From CAYRQP01 sp964426545 (GTDB lineage Bacteria > Fermentibacterota > Fermentibacteria > Fermentibacterales > JCC-6): a DNA stretch of 64,000 nt. The notes beneath the pieces were generated by a model that was not told the origin of the DNA, ran no database searches, and worked only from the letters and a program-made list of their open reading frames with translations. Where the stretch lies: assembly GCA_964426545.1 (NCBI GenBank), contig CAYRQP010000004.1:1-64000 (forward strand), given 5' to 3'. Position 1 is the stretch's first letter. Each line of letters begins with the position of its first letter. Shown here one piece after another: positions 16,840-26,039 of this stretch. Both the position numbers and the translations under genes were made by a program.

Positions 16840-18786
16840 CTAGTTGATGACCATCACTTTCGCTGTAGAGACATCATTGCCCTGTGCAAGGCGGAGGAAG
16901 TACATTCCCGGCGAAAGGTTTTCTGTGCACCAGTTGAGCGAGTGTTCACCTGAAATGGAACCCGTGAAAGGAGTATCTACAATGCGTCCGGCAATGTCGA
17001 ACACAGAGAGTTCTACAAATCCGTTTCCGGATAGAGTAACAACTGCCGAAGACCGCACAGGATTAGGCGCAAATATCCCGAGATTACCCGAAATGATACC
17101 GCCTGTCTGTTCTTCTATGCCGGTTAAACCCCAAACTGCCATTTGTACCGAAGGGTCGCCAAATAGCGTATAGCCTTCGAAGTAATATTTGGAGTAGCCG
17201 CCGCCGCTGTAGTAATCATATACAGCATACAGCCCACCGTTGCAGAATCCCTTTGCCCAGTAAACACCGTCATCGAGGAACCACTGATGTTCAGCACGTT
17301 CCTGGATATCATCTTCATCCCAGAGGGTGTTCGGAACTGAACCGAAAAACCACAAACCACCTCTACCCGGAGTTCTTGTCCATGTTTCTGCCCAGCACGT
17401 ACTTACTGCAAAGTTACCTGTTACGCAGGAATGTGAAAATACACCGGGGAGCATACTACCGTTTGTCAACTGACCGAAGTCAGAAGAACCAAAAGACATG
17501 TCAGCCCAGCTTGTCTCACTGCCGTGGCCGGAGAACGTAAGCATTGAAATACCACTGTTGATAGATGCTACAGCCTGTGAAGCAGAGCCGCCCGCAGCAG
17601 GATAGACCTTATCGTAAGTATATCCGAGAGGAGCAAAGAAGTTATCTATGCAGTAATTGTGCGTTCCCTCAGAGATATTGCTGTTGTCAGAACTGGCTAT
17701 CCAGCAGGTGTTCTGTACCCACGGAGTAACTCCACTGACATTCTGTTCGTAATTGATAACACGGTCGGCCATAAGAATAGCTTCACCTGTGGTTGTTACA
17801 GAGAATCTTCCAAGGAAGACATCGGGGAAATATCCGCCGTCGTCGAGACATGCGTAATAAAGGTCGGAAACACCGCTGTAGGCAGTTCCGGACATAGCGG
17901 GAAGGTATCCCGTATCACCGACGAGGAGTACATATTGCGGAGGACTTGACCAATTTTCAATGGCATCCCAGATATAAGCCTGAATATCAGTATCCTGCGT
18001 ACCCGTAACACTGAGATCTACCATTGTTACATAGAAACCAAGGGACTCTTTCCATGTTACAAAATCATCCATGGCTGTATCGACAAAGTCAGAGTGTCCG
18101 ATGATAAGGTACGATGCGGGGGGAGTATCAAGGCCATCTTCGAAGATTCCGTAGTTATCGAGCAGAATATCGAGAGTCTGTTCGAAAGGAGGAGCATAGT
18201 ATCTGGCAGCCTGTGCAAAGGTCTGAGCAATGTCGCCACCCTCGAATGCAATGTTGATGGTGGCTTCGGAAAGAAGCTGACAGGTGTTGCCGGAAGCATC
18301 CCATTTAAGGGGCATTACTTCAACGATTGCAAGGTTGCGTCCGCGAAGTTCTCCCGGATAGATTACATTTATCCAGCCTGCAGGATAACTACCGCCGGAA
18401 TAAACATCCGAATTGAGTCTCATCGTAAAGTTCTCGCGCGGCTCATTCTTTGTTGCGGACTGAATTCCCGGCTGAATAGGATATGCGGGTCCCGCAATAT
18501 CGAGAACTGTTGCATCGGTAAGTTCTACCGTAACCTCTGCACCAATAGGAATTTCGATCCAGCTTCTGTAAACAGGAACTCTCGGCATCGAAAAGATGCT
18601 GAGGGCTTCTGCGTTTTCCATGAAGACCGCAGAGAAATTGTCTCCGCGAATGTTCAGGGTTTTGAACTCAGGTTGGGAAGCAGTGAGTTCATAGACAAGC
18701 CCGTCAGTCGAAGATTCGACCTGAGTCAGACCTGCTGCAAATCCTGCCCCTGCAATGAGTATAAGGAGTGAAAATAAGATTTTCAT
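16840..18786 (-). CDS. secreted gingipain-like peptidase (family C25) with sorting domain
   Basis: The 648-residue protein starts behind GAAAGGAAAAT with signal peptide MKILFSLLILIAGAGFAAG. A propeptide-like region precedes the C25 catalytic domain (about 225-540). ASYLIIGHSDFVDT opens it, LLVGDTGYLPA follows, LTFSGHGSETSW holds the catalytic His near residue 419 and FSHSCVTGNF the nucleophilic Cys near 452. The C-terminal 80 residues (FAPNPVRSSAVVTLSG, VFDIAGRIVDTP, LSPGMYFLRLAQG) are a Por-type sorting domain. It is probably an exported cysteine endopeptidase used to digest external protein. It is monocistronic between a hairpin terminator and a long upstream spacer. Confidence 0.9.
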   Translation of the reverse strand: MKILFSLLILIAGAGFAAGLTQVESSTDGLVYELTASQPEFKTLNIRGDNFSAVFMENAEALSIFSMPRVPVYRSWIEIPIGAEVTVELTDATVLDIAGPAYPIQPGIQSATKNEPRENFTMRLNSDVYSGGSYPAGWINVIYPGELRGRNLAIVEVMPLKWDASGNTCQLLSEATINIAFEGGDIAQTFAQAARYYAPPFEQTLDILLDNYGIFEDGLDTPPASYLIIGHSDFVDTAMDDFVTWKESLGFYVTMVDLSVTGTQDTDIQAYIWDAIENWSSPPQYVLLVGDTGYLPAMSGTAYSGVSDLYYACLDDGGYFPDVFLGRFSVTTTGEAILMADRVINYEQNVSGVTPWVQNTCWIASSDNSNISEGTHNYCIDNFFAPLGYTYDKVYPAAGGSASQAVASINSGISMLTFSGHGSETSWADMSFGSSDFGQLTNGSMLPGVFSHSCVTGNFAVSTCWAETWTRTPGRGGLWFFGSVPNTLWDEDDIQERAEHQWFLDDGVYWAKGFCNGGLYAVYDYYSGGGYSKYYFEGYTLFGDPSVQMAVWGLTGIEEQTGGIISGNLGIFAPNPVRSSAVVTLSGNGFVELSVFDIAGRIVDTPFTGSISGEHSLNWCTENLSPGMYFLRLAQGNDVSTAKVMVIN

Positions 18787-19114
18787 ATTTTCCTTTCTGT
18801 TTTCGTTTTGTTTACCAAAAGTAACCGGGATACATGTTCCGTCGGGGGAAATACCTCCGCAGAAAGAGCTCCTGCATTAACGGGACACGAAGAAATCATG
18901 TCCCTACGGAAGAAGGTGTGCCCCCTACAAGCACCTGTCTTTATTCAAGTATCCAGGTTGCTGAAATATATTCATTAGGTTGAAGAGACCGGTTAACTAC
19001 TTACCCCTGATAACACAATCGATCATGATCTCCATACATACAAATATAGAATGTATAAATATACTTATATATATTCAAAACAGCAATATCATATTTTACA
19101 GATATTGGATAACG
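18787..19114. other. gene-free spacer with several short palindromes
   Basis: No coding frame is convincing here. The first 150 bases hold back-to-back small palindromes, for example GGGACA...TGTCCC near 18879-18902, GCAG...CTGC near 18859-18875 and GGTG...CACC near 18916-18935. The wording GTAGGG(G)...CCC on the minus strand looks like a dispersed intergenic repeat. The right half is AT-rich and contains the 3' flank of the metH-like gene. Confidence 0.35.
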
Positions 19115-21451
19115 TTACAGCAAACAGTCAATTACGCCCACTGCTCTGAAAGCATCTTCCGCGTAAGCATCCGCACCTATGGAGTCAGCATATTCTGGGG
19201 TAATGACCGCACCACCAACAAGTATTTTCGATTCAATGCCGTTTTCCCTCACAAGAGAAATGACATTTTCCATCTCCACGGCGGTAGTGCTCATAAGTGC
19301 AGAAAGAGCAATTACGTCAGCACTGACCTTTTTTGCTTCATCGATAATTCTTTCGGCACTTACATCTTTTCCAAGGTCGATTACATCATATCCTGCATTT
19401 TTCAGAAACAGCACAACAAGGTTCTTGCCGATATCGTGGATATCTCCCCTGACAGAAGCTATTACTACAATTCCTTTCTTTTGTATGGTGCCGGTCGTAC
19501 TTTCCAACAAAGGTTTGATTGTAGATGTTACGGCAGAAGCTGCCTGGGCAGAAGCTATCAGGTGAGGCAGGAACAACTTTTTGTTACTATATAATTCTCC
19601 TACCTTCTGCATACCGGGAGCCAACCCTTTCGAAAGAACATCCTGCGCCGAGACTCCGCTTTCAAGCAGTTCCCGTGTAGCGGAATCCGTTCCCCTGTGA
19701 TTGCCTGTTACAATGTTACGCTGAAGTATCTTGAAAAAATCAGGAGAGGGACCATAGGTTTTCAGGTCAGGGGAGGGGAGTTCCACCGGATCGATGTTTC
19801 CAAGAAGTACCTGTGTACTTCTGTGCGAACTTACTAAATCCGCATCCATCACATCGAATATGGCAAGGTCGAGTCCTTCGGATGCCAGTGCAGAGAGAAG
19901 TGCTGCGTTTAGACTGCTTCTTTCCGGTAGTCCGTGAGACACATTCGAGATTCCTGCTATTGTCAGGAGACCTTCGGCTTTCAGGAGTTTAAGTGTTTCG
20001 ATAACAATGGAAGCATCAGCTCCGGTTCCTATCGGCTTTACGATGGGATCTGCAATGACTCTGTTCTTTGGGAAGCCCAACTCTTCTAGAATTGCTATAC
20101 CCTTTCTGATGATGTTCAGGCGGTCTGCAGGGGTTTCTCCTATGCCGTTCTCGTCGATGGGGAGAAGAACGGTATATCCCCCGTGACGAAGGAGAAAATC
20201 AATGCGGTTTTCAATGTATTTCCGTCTGCAGGTGAGGGAATTGAGAAGACTCAAGCCTCCTGACTCTTCGAAGGCAATACGGATAAGTTCTTTGGAAGAC
20301 AGGTCAATTGAAACAGGGTATCCGATAGATAACCGCGAAAATACTTCTCTGATGAAATCAATAGGAATGGTTTTTTCCAGACCGAAGTTAATATCGACTA
20401 CATCAGCCCTCATCTGTGCCTTCGCAAGAGAGATGATACCCATGAAATCTGCATCCTTGATAGTCCTTTGCAGGTGTTTCCGTCCTGTGGGATTGATAGA
20501 TTCCCCTACGGACAGCATCTTGTTGCCCATCGGTTTTATTCTATCGATGGAAGTAAGTGCCTGAATGATTTCAGGTTTTACAACTGCAGCAGATCGATTC
20601 CCTATTGACTCTCTATATGCCCTTACATGATCAGGACTCGTTCCGCAGCATCCCCCGATAATTGAAACCCCAGCATCAGCAAAATTAGTCATCCACACGG
20701 CAAATCTTTCCGGTTTCATCATGTATTCACCATTTACGGGAATACCGGCATTTGATTCGATCACTATAGGTTTTGTGCAGGATTTAACTATCTGCTGTGC
20801 TATCGGATAAAGCTCTTCGGGACCAGATGAACAATTCGCACCGCAGGCATCAGCGGGAATCTGTTCTATCAAGAGAGCAAGTGCCGTGGGGGAGGTTCCC
20901 GAAAGAGAAACGCCTGTATTGGAAAAGGTCATTTGAGCAGAGATGAATGCATCAGGACAGGCATCACGTACGGCAAGCACAGCAGCCTTGAGCTCACGCG
21001 GGTCTGAAAAAGTTTCCAGAAAGAATACGCTGATGCCGGCATCGACAAGAGATTCAGCCTGTTCCTTGAAAAAGTTATAGGCATCAGTCCATGAAATCTG
21101 TCCGGATGGATGAATCAACTCACCTGTGGGACCAATGCTTGCGCCGACAATTACTCTATCACCGGATACGCTCAGAGCCGTTCCCGCCAAAGAAGAGTTG
21201 TATTTTCTTACATCTTCGGTATTCCCAAGTTTGGGAACAGTACCGCCGAAGGTACAGGCGAGAATGATATCTGTACCGGCATTGATGTAATCTTCGTGGA
21301 TTGATTTTAAAATGGAGGGGTTTTCAAATGCCCAGCGTTCAGTGGAGACTCCGGCCGGCATACCAGTTTTAAGGAGTTCGGTGCCCATCCCTCCGTCGAG
21401 GAAGACGATTCTCTGTTTTAGCAGGATGTGGAGTTTATCAGCCTGGTTCAT
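19115..21451 (-). CDS. metH: cobalamin-dependent methionine synthase, short form without reactivation domain
   Basis: The 778 residues comprise a homocysteine methyltransferase barrel (1-290) with zinc Cys residues in GANCSSGPEE and IIGGCCGTSP, a pterin-binding barrel (about 295-560, VGESINPTGRKHLQ) and a B12-binding module (about 575-778). The last has the cap helices and DIHDIGKN, whose His is the lower cobalt ligand. It transfers the methyl group of 5-methyltetrahydrofolate to homocysteine through cobalamin. The C-terminal AdoMet/flavodoxin reactivation domain of E. coli MetH is absent, as in many anaerobes, so a separate activator is needed. It starts directly after the stop of the MTHFR fusion gene, giving TAAATG. 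Confidence 0.92.
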   Translation of the reverse strand: MNQADKLHILLKQRIVFLDGGMGTELLKTGMPAGVSTERWAFENPSILKSIHEDYINAGTDIILACTFGGTVPKLGNTEDVRKYNSSLAGTALSVSGDRVIVGASIGPTGELIHPSGQISWTDAYNFFKEQAESLVDAGISVFFLETFSDPRELKAAVLAVRDACPDAFISAQMTFSNTGVSLSGTSPTALALLIEQIPADACGANCSSGPEELYPIAQQIVKSCTKPIVIESNAGIPVNGEYMMKPERFAVWMTNFADAGVSIIGGCCGTSPDHVRAYRESIGNRSAAVVKPEIIQALTSIDRIKPMGNKMLSVGESINPTGRKHLQRTIKDADFMGIISLAKAQMRADVVDINFGLEKTIPIDFIREVFSRLSIGYPVSIDLSSKELIRIAFEESGGLSLLNSLTCRRKYIENRIDFLLRHGGYTVLLPIDENGIGETPADRLNIIRKGIAILEELGFPKNRVIADPIVKPIGTGADASIVIETLKLLKAEGLLTIAGISNVSHGLPERSSLNAALLSALASEGLDLAIFDVMDADLVSSHRSTQVLLGNIDPVELPSPDLKTYGPSPDFFKILQRNIVTGNHRGTDSATRELLESGVSAQDVLSKGLAPGMQKVGELYSNKKLFLPHLIASAQAASAVTSTIKPLLESTTGTIQKKGIVVIASVRGDIHDIGKNLVVLFLKNAGYDVIDLGKDVSAERIIDEAKKVSADVIALSALMSTTAVEMENVISLVRENGIESKILVGGAVITPEYADSIGADAYAEDAFRAVGVIDCLL

Positions 21452-23245
21452 TTACTTCCTCCATGCCTGTCCGAGTTTCATGCAACCTTTCCACGGACCC
21501 GCAAGGTATATACCCGCTGCAAGTCCGTGGAGTTCATTCATAAGTTCTTCGAGCAGTTCCACAGAATAGGTAAGCACATCATCATCTTCCAACGAACAGA
21601 TTTTCGACATGACTTCTTCGGGTACGGATATGCCCGGAACTTCCGATGCCAGATACATAGCGAATTTCCTGCTCTTAAAAGGCATTAGGGCAGGGATAAT
21701 CGGAAATTCACTCATCAGACCGGATAGTTGTCGTATCGATTCAATTGAATATATCGGCTGAGTTATGAAGAATCTGCATCCCAGGTCCCACCTTTTTCTT
21801 ATTTTTTCTTCGTTCTTATCAGGGTCTCCCAGCATTACAGCTGATCCCGGGAAAAACTCAGCCCCCCGCCCAATGCTGACATTGTTCATGTTCATTCCCT
21901 GCTGCAGATTGGCAAGCAATTCAAGGCAATTATCGGTAGACAGGTCATAGACCGCCGTTGCTTCGGGGTAGTCGCCAAGCGAAGGCGGATCTCCGGAGAT
22001 CAGAAAAACCTCGCTTATTCCTGATGCTGAAAGCCCGAGGAGATCTGATTGAATTCTGGTCAGTCCCCTGTCCCTGAGAGTGAAATGTATAAGCGGGTCT
22101 ATCCCGAGTCTTTCCTTCAAAACAAGCCCAACCACATCAGGTGAAACCCTGACTTTTCCCATGGGAGAATCCGGAATACTGACGGTTACCGGAGAGAGTG
22201 TGCTGATTCTTTTCGCCCGTTTGATGAATCGCGCCAGGCTTCCACCACGGGGTGGAAGCAGTTCAAACAAGAGCGCATCTTTGGCGGCAAGTCCGGTAGA
22301 GAGAGCAGATGGTTTCGGCGCGGATTCTATGTCCGTAATGTCTTCTTTTTCAATTCTAATAGCCCTGAATGAAATACGCGTGACATCGTCAGTTTTGATT
22401 TTCTTCGAGAGCAGCGAAGTAAATGCAGGCGTGGTACCACAACATCCTCCTATGACAGCAACTCCGGCGTCCGCACAGGTAAGCATACACCGAACATAGT
22501 GCTGAGGATTATCGGGAAATACGAAAGAGCCGTCGATATATTTCCCTTTTCCCGAGTTGGGCTGGAGTATTATGGGGAAAGGAGAATACTCCCTCAGTTG
22601 TTTGTGGATGTCCAGACACTGAAGAGGACCGGTCCCATGATTGGCTCCAAACATGACAATATCAGTATCTCTGAAAGTATCTACACAGTCCTTGAGTGTA
22701 AAACCGGCAGGTGTACGGAGGTCTTCGTAGTATGTAAAACTCACGGATATTGGTATGTTCTTCGAAAGTGACCTGACAATGTCATAAATCAGTTTTGCCT
22801 GTCTTGGATCTACCTGCGTTTCGAGCATGATAAGAGCGACATTGCCTTCCAGCAGTCCTTCTATCTGGGGGAGAAAAGCCTTTTCGAGCAGGCCCGGTTC
22901 ATATACCCCCTGCATGAAGGAATGTTCCGTGTTTAAGGGTCCGACAGCCCCGCCAATCAGGCAGCCCTTGTTTCGGGCAGCTATTTCAACCGCCGACCTG
23001 TTGAGTTCTCTGCAGCGTTCTGCCAAACCGTGCAGATCAAGTTTAGCCCAATTGGCATCAAATGTATTTGCAGTAAGTAATTTTGCTCCGGCTTCAGCAT
23101 ATTCACGATGAATGCTCGAGAGTATTTCCGGAGAGCGAAAAACGGCTTCGCAGGCGAGATAGTAGCCCGGAAACTTCAGAGAGAAAAGATATTCCCCTAT
23201 GGCACCGTCAGCAATCAATGGAGTTTCTGTGTCGAATAACCGCAT
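21452..23245 (-). CDS. homocysteine S-methyltransferase / methylenetetrahydrofolate reductase fusion (YitJ-like)
   Basis: The 597 residues have an N-terminal homocysteine methyltransferase-type barrel (1-290; LIADGAIGEYLF, GGCCGTTPAF). A linker leads to an MTHFR domain (about 310-590; LLFELLPPRGGS, VFLISGDPPSLGDY, RFFITQPIYS). This is the Bacillus YitJ architecture. The MTHFR half makes 5-methyltetrahydrofolate, the substrate of the MetH encoded directly downstream. In the first half the site that normally reads G-x-N-C is GANHGTGPLQ, so one of three zinc Cys ligands is His. It is co-transcribed with the thioredoxin-fold gene upstream (four bases) and metH downstream (no gap). Confidence 0.9.
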   Translation of the reverse strand: MRLFDTETPLIADGAIGEYLFSLKFPGYYLACEAVFRSPEILSSIHREYAEAGAKLLTANTFDANWAKLDLHGLAERCRELNRSAVEIAARNKGCLIGGAVGPLNTEHSFMQGVYEPGLLEKAFLPQIEGLLEGNVALIMLETQVDPRQAKLIYDIVRSLSKNIPISVSFTYYEDLRTPAGFTLKDCVDTFRDTDIVMFGANHGTGPLQCLDIHKQLREYSPFPIILQPNSGKGKYIDGSFVFPDNPQHYVRCMLTCADAGVAVIGGCCGTTPAFTSLLSKKIKTDDVTRISFRAIRIEKEDITDIESAPKPSALSTGLAAKDALLFELLPPRGGSLARFIKRAKRISTLSPVTVSIPDSPMGKVRVSPDVVGLVLKERLGIDPLIHFTLRDRGLTRIQSDLLGLSASGISEVFLISGDPPSLGDYPEATAVYDLSTDNCLELLANLQQGMNMNNVSIGRGAEFFPGSAVMLGDPDKNEEKIRKRWDLGCRFFITQPIYSIESIRQLSGLMSEFPIIPALMPFKSRKFAMYLASEVPGISVPEEVMSKICSLEDDDVLTYSVELLEELMNELHGLAAGIYLAGPWKGCMKLGQAWRK

Positions 23246-23249
23246 GAAA

Positions 23250-23915
23250 TTAGTAATCTATAAGGGTGGAATCAGGTACGAAGATTCCCGGAATTGGTGT
23301 ATATGGAGTTACCGCAAGCGATCTGGTTGCTTCTCCGTCGTTGATAAGGTCGGCTATGATTCCGCTGATATCCGCACTATTCCACCCCGCATAGAATCTT
23401 GCGGAAATCCTTGCTCTGGTATCTATAATGAGTAAAGCAGGAAATGAACTGACTGAAAACGTTTCTGAGATCTCTCCGGTATTGTCGACGATTATCGGAA
23501 ATTCAATCCCCCATGTATCTACCACAGTATTAAGTTCATCAATATTCATCTCTTCATCTTCAAAAATAATAATGATAGATACAGGGTTGTTCTTAAAAGA
23601 ATCCTTCAACTCAGTGAGTTTGGAAAGGTCATACAGCTCTCCGAGGGATGTAAATTCGCAGAAGAAAGTGACAATAATATGCTTTCGCAGGTGATCGTGA
23701 ATACTGAGTGGTTCTGCTGAATTTATCCAGATATGTCCTTTAGGGAAGTCATACGCCTTCCATCCGGTAGGTTCTTCAGGGGGTTTGGGGCCAATCTTGA
23801 AGAGAAAACTGATGATAAAAGCAAGACCGACCAAAGCAATAATGAACAATATCGTGGATTTAGTATTCTGTCTGCTTAGACTGGTCTTTTGTAAATCTTT
23901 GGAGAAATTGTTCAC
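23250..23915 (-). CDS. membrane-anchored thioredoxin-fold protein lacking CxxC
   Basis: This 221-residue product starts at GTG 23915 behind AAAGGTGATT. A transmembrane helix (about 21-42) is followed by a TlpA/NHLRC2-like domain. HIIVTFFCEFTSLGEL occupies the place of the usual W-C-x-x-C, VSIIIIFEDEE and WGIEFPIIVDNTGEI are the next strands, and VSSFPALLIID is the cis-Pro loop. Only one Cys remains at the active-site position, so a normal dithiol exchange is unlikely. The domain would sit in the periplasm. It is embedded in the lar/methionine operon, 61 bases after larB. Its role there is unknown. Confidence 0.72.
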   Translation of the reverse strand: MNNFSKDLQKTSLSRQNTKSTILFIIALVGLAFIISFLFKIGPKPPEEPTGWKAYDFPKGHIWINSAEPLSIHDHLRKHIIVTFFCEFTSLGELYDLSKLTELKDSFKNNPVSIIIIFEDEEMNIDELNTVVDTWGIEFPIIVDNTGEISETFSVSSFPALLIIDTRARISARFYAGWNSADISGIIADLINDGEATRSLAVTPYTPIPGIFVPDSTLIDY

Positions 23916-23976
23916 TGGGAATCACCTTTCTGAAACACGCTGAATTGCAAAAATACCCTCTAATATACAAACTGAA

Positions 23977-24738
23977 TCAGTCATTAACTTCACGGATGAT
24001 TCTTATCACAGCCGCTGCGGCACCAACACCATTATCGATGTTCAAGACTGTCACGCCCGGACTGCAGGAATTGAGCATGGCGAGAAGTGCCGAAATCCCG
24101 CCGAAAGATGCTCCGTAACCAGTAGAAGTCGGAACTGCTATTACAGGTCCCGGGAAAAGCCCTGCAACAACACTTGGCAGAGCCCCATCCATACCGGCAA
24201 AAACAACGCACACTGAAGCCTTCATCAGTTTTGGCAGCGCTTTCCCAAGGCGGTGTATTCCGGCAACTCCGATATCATAAAGGCGTTCTGTCTTTACATG
24301 AAGGAGGTCGAGTATAACAGCCGCTTCTTCGGCTGCATGCAGGTCTGAAGTGCCTGCACTGACGATGGCGACTGTTCTCTCAGAATCTTTATACTCATCA
24401 GAAAACGTACCGGCAGAGAAAATTCGTGCTCTTTCAGAATACATACCATCGACAAACAGACCATGAAGTTTTGCAGCGATGTTCATGTTCACGCGGGAAA
24501 CAATGACAGCCCCCGCTTTCGCATGTAACTCCTGCGCAATGATAGTGACTTCTTCTACTGTCTTGTCTTGAGCCAGTACTATCTCAGGGAAGGAGAGTCG
24601 TTTCATTCTGTCGGGGTCGACACAAGAGAAACCGATACCATCATTCGTATCAACAGCCAGTAATTCCAACACCCGCTCTTTTGTGAGATTGTGTTTTTCC
24701 AATATTTCAAGAAGTTCAGTCAGTAGGTCTTTATCCAT
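23977..24738 (-). CDS. larB: LarB, pyridinium-3,5-biscarboxylic acid mononucleotide synthase
   Basis: The start is set at ATG 24738 (MDKDLLTELL), eight bases after CAGGAT; the in-frame TTG at 24756 is less likely. The 253 residues show a helical N-terminal region and an AIR-carboxylase-like domain with IVSAGTSDLHAAEEA, YDIGVAGIHRL, VFAGMDGALPSVVAGL and VPTSTGYGASFGG, the LarB signature. LarB carboxylates and hydrolyses nicotinic acid adenine dinucleotide to give P2CMN, the first step of the nickel-pincer nucleotide cofactor. LarC lies 29 bases upstream and LarE is divergent, so the full cofactor pathway is in one locus. No larA-type racemase is in the window. Confidence 0.93.
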   Translation of the reverse strand: MDKDLLTELLEILEKHNLTKERVLELLAVDTNDGIGFSCVDPDRMKRLSFPEIVLAQDKTVEEVTIIAQELHAKAGAVIVSRVNMNIAAKLHGLFVDGMYSERARIFSAGTFSDEYKDSERTVAIVSAGTSDLHAAEEAAVILDLLHVKTERLYDIGVAGIHRLGKALPKLMKASVCVVFAGMDGALPSVVAGLFPGPVIAVPTSTGYGASFGGISALLAMLNSCSPGVTVLNIDNGVGAAAAVIRIIREVND

Positions 24739-24767
24739 GATTAGTATCCTGCCCAATCAGCGAAAGG

Positions 24768-25964
24768 CTATTCATTGTTTTCCTTATCGATAAGTTCTAT
24801 GGCACGGGCACGGGCCGTATTTATGACATCCATAACGGGGATACTGAGGCTTTCTGCAATAGCAGCACAGTTATCGAATTCCGGTTCGATGTTTACACGG
24901 TCACTTCCCCAATATGCTGTCTTCACAGTGACATCACCATATATCGTATTCACAGTTATGAACTCTCGGCGGAGAATGCAACGGGAAACACGGTTTACCC
25001 TGATGCCTATTGAAGGAGTGTGTCTGAAAAAGATATCGAGAATTTTCTCCTTGTCATCGCTCTTCATCAGAATCTTTATCTCCAGAGCGGGCCGCCCCTT
25101 TCTCCCGTAACACGGAATGCCATAACAATCGAGAGCCCCCGCTTCCATAATTATTTTCGAAACCCCGGGCCAGACTCTGGCATCCATATCGTCCACAACG
25201 GAAATTGCTTCCCATACAGTATCGTTCTCCCAGAGGGAAGAATTGTCATCAGTTTCGCCGATAGAAATTCTGAGCAGATTTGCCCTGGGGAGTCCGTCTC
25301 TCCCTGCACCCATTCCTATAGATGTTGTCTTCATCGCGGGCGGAACTTCCTGCCAGTCTTTCACAACTGATGTCAGTATAGAAGCCCCGGTAGGGGTAAC
25401 AAGCTCTGCTTCAATCCCGCTTGGCCCAGTAGGAATACCTTCGAGAAGTTTTAGGGTCGCAGGTGCAGGAATAGGAATGGTGCCGTGTGAACAGGTTACA
25501 GTCCCGGTGCCTGTCGCAGGCGGAGAAGAATAGAATTTATCTATCCCCAAAAGAAAGAAACCGCAGAAACTGCCCACAATGTCAATTATCGAATCGACCG
25601 CACCTACTTCGTGGAAATGTACTTCATCAATGGAAGTGCCATGGACAGCAGATTCCGCCTTTGCAAGACGGGTGAATGCAGAAATGCTGTTTTCTTTTAC
25701 CAAATCAGGCAGAGTGCTGTTGCTGATTATCTCAACTATGTCGGATAAGTTACGCTGGATATGTGTTTCGTTGGTGATGACATTTGCATAAGTTCCGGCA
25801 ATGTCGTTTCGGGTAACAGTTTCAATAGCCAATTTCCAGTCGTCCAACGGGAGTGTCCCGAGCATTTCTGTGAGTACGTCAATATTGATTCCGGCATCGA
25901 TAAGAGCACCGAGAATCATATTACCCGATATTCCGCTGAAAGGGTCAAAAATGCAAATCTTCAT
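24768..25964 (-). CDS. larC: LarC, nickel insertion enzyme of the nickel-pincer cofactor
   Basis: A single uninterrupted frame of 398 residues begins MKICIFDPFSGISGNMILGA behind AGAGGAGCTCT. DEVHFHEVGAVDSIIDIVG and ELVTPTGASILTSV are diagnostic of LarC (DUF111), the CTP-dependent cyclometallase that inserts nickel into P2TMN. In Lactobacillus plantarum LarC is made from two frames by frameshifting; here both halves are already fused. It is the first gene of the minus-strand operon larC-larB-trx-MTHFR-metH and shares its promoter region with divergent larE. Confidence 0.93.
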   Translation of the reverse strand: MKICIFDPFSGISGNMILGALIDAGINIDVLTEMLGTLPLDDWKLAIETVTRNDIAGTYANVITNETHIQRNLSDIVEIISNSTLPDLVKENSISAFTRLAKAESAVHGTSIDEVHFHEVGAVDSIIDIVGSFCGFFLLGIDKFYSSPPATGTGTVTCSHGTIPIPAPATLKLLEGIPTGPSGIEAELVTPTGASILTSVVKDWQEVPPAMKTTSIGMGAGRDGLPRANLLRISIGETDDNSSLWENDTVWEAISVVDDMDARVWPGVSKIIMEAGALDCYGIPCYGRKGRPALEIKILMKSDDKEKILDIFFRHTPSIGIRVNRVSRCILRREFITVNTIYGDVTVKTAYWGSDRVNIEPEFDNCAAIAESLSIPVMDVINTARARAIELIDKENNE

Positions 25965-25977
25965 AGAGCTCCTCTGT

Positions 25978-26006
25978 TTGAGAATATTTCAACTTATAAA
26001 TATAAT
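25978..26006 (+). promoter_or_regulatory. larE promoter
   Basis: TTGAGA (25978-25983), 17 bases, TATAAT (26001-26006). Transcription should start near 26013, which leaves a leader of about 27 bases containing AGAAAGGA (26025-26032) before the first codon of larE. Confidence 0.7.
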
Positions 26007-26021
26007 ACTATCTATATCCAA
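25993..26021 (-). promoter_or_regulatory. larC operon promoter, overlapping the larE promoter
   Basis: On the minus strand TTGGAT (26021-26016), a 17-base spacer and TATAAG (25998-25993) face larC. The boxes interleave with the divergent larE promoter, so the two directions probably compete or share a regulator. Confidence 0.5.
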
Positions 26022-26039
26022 TGCAGAAAGGACCCTGAA

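Noticed and set aside
18980..19594. Plus-strand open frame of 204 codons running into the metH-like gene
   Set aside because: Over half is antisense to the B12-binding domain and the rest is AT-rich spacer; no ribosome site or domain.
25761..26039. Upstream extension of larE from 25761
   Set aside because: It lies antisense to larC and upstream of the larE promoter, and its sequence is not LarE-like.
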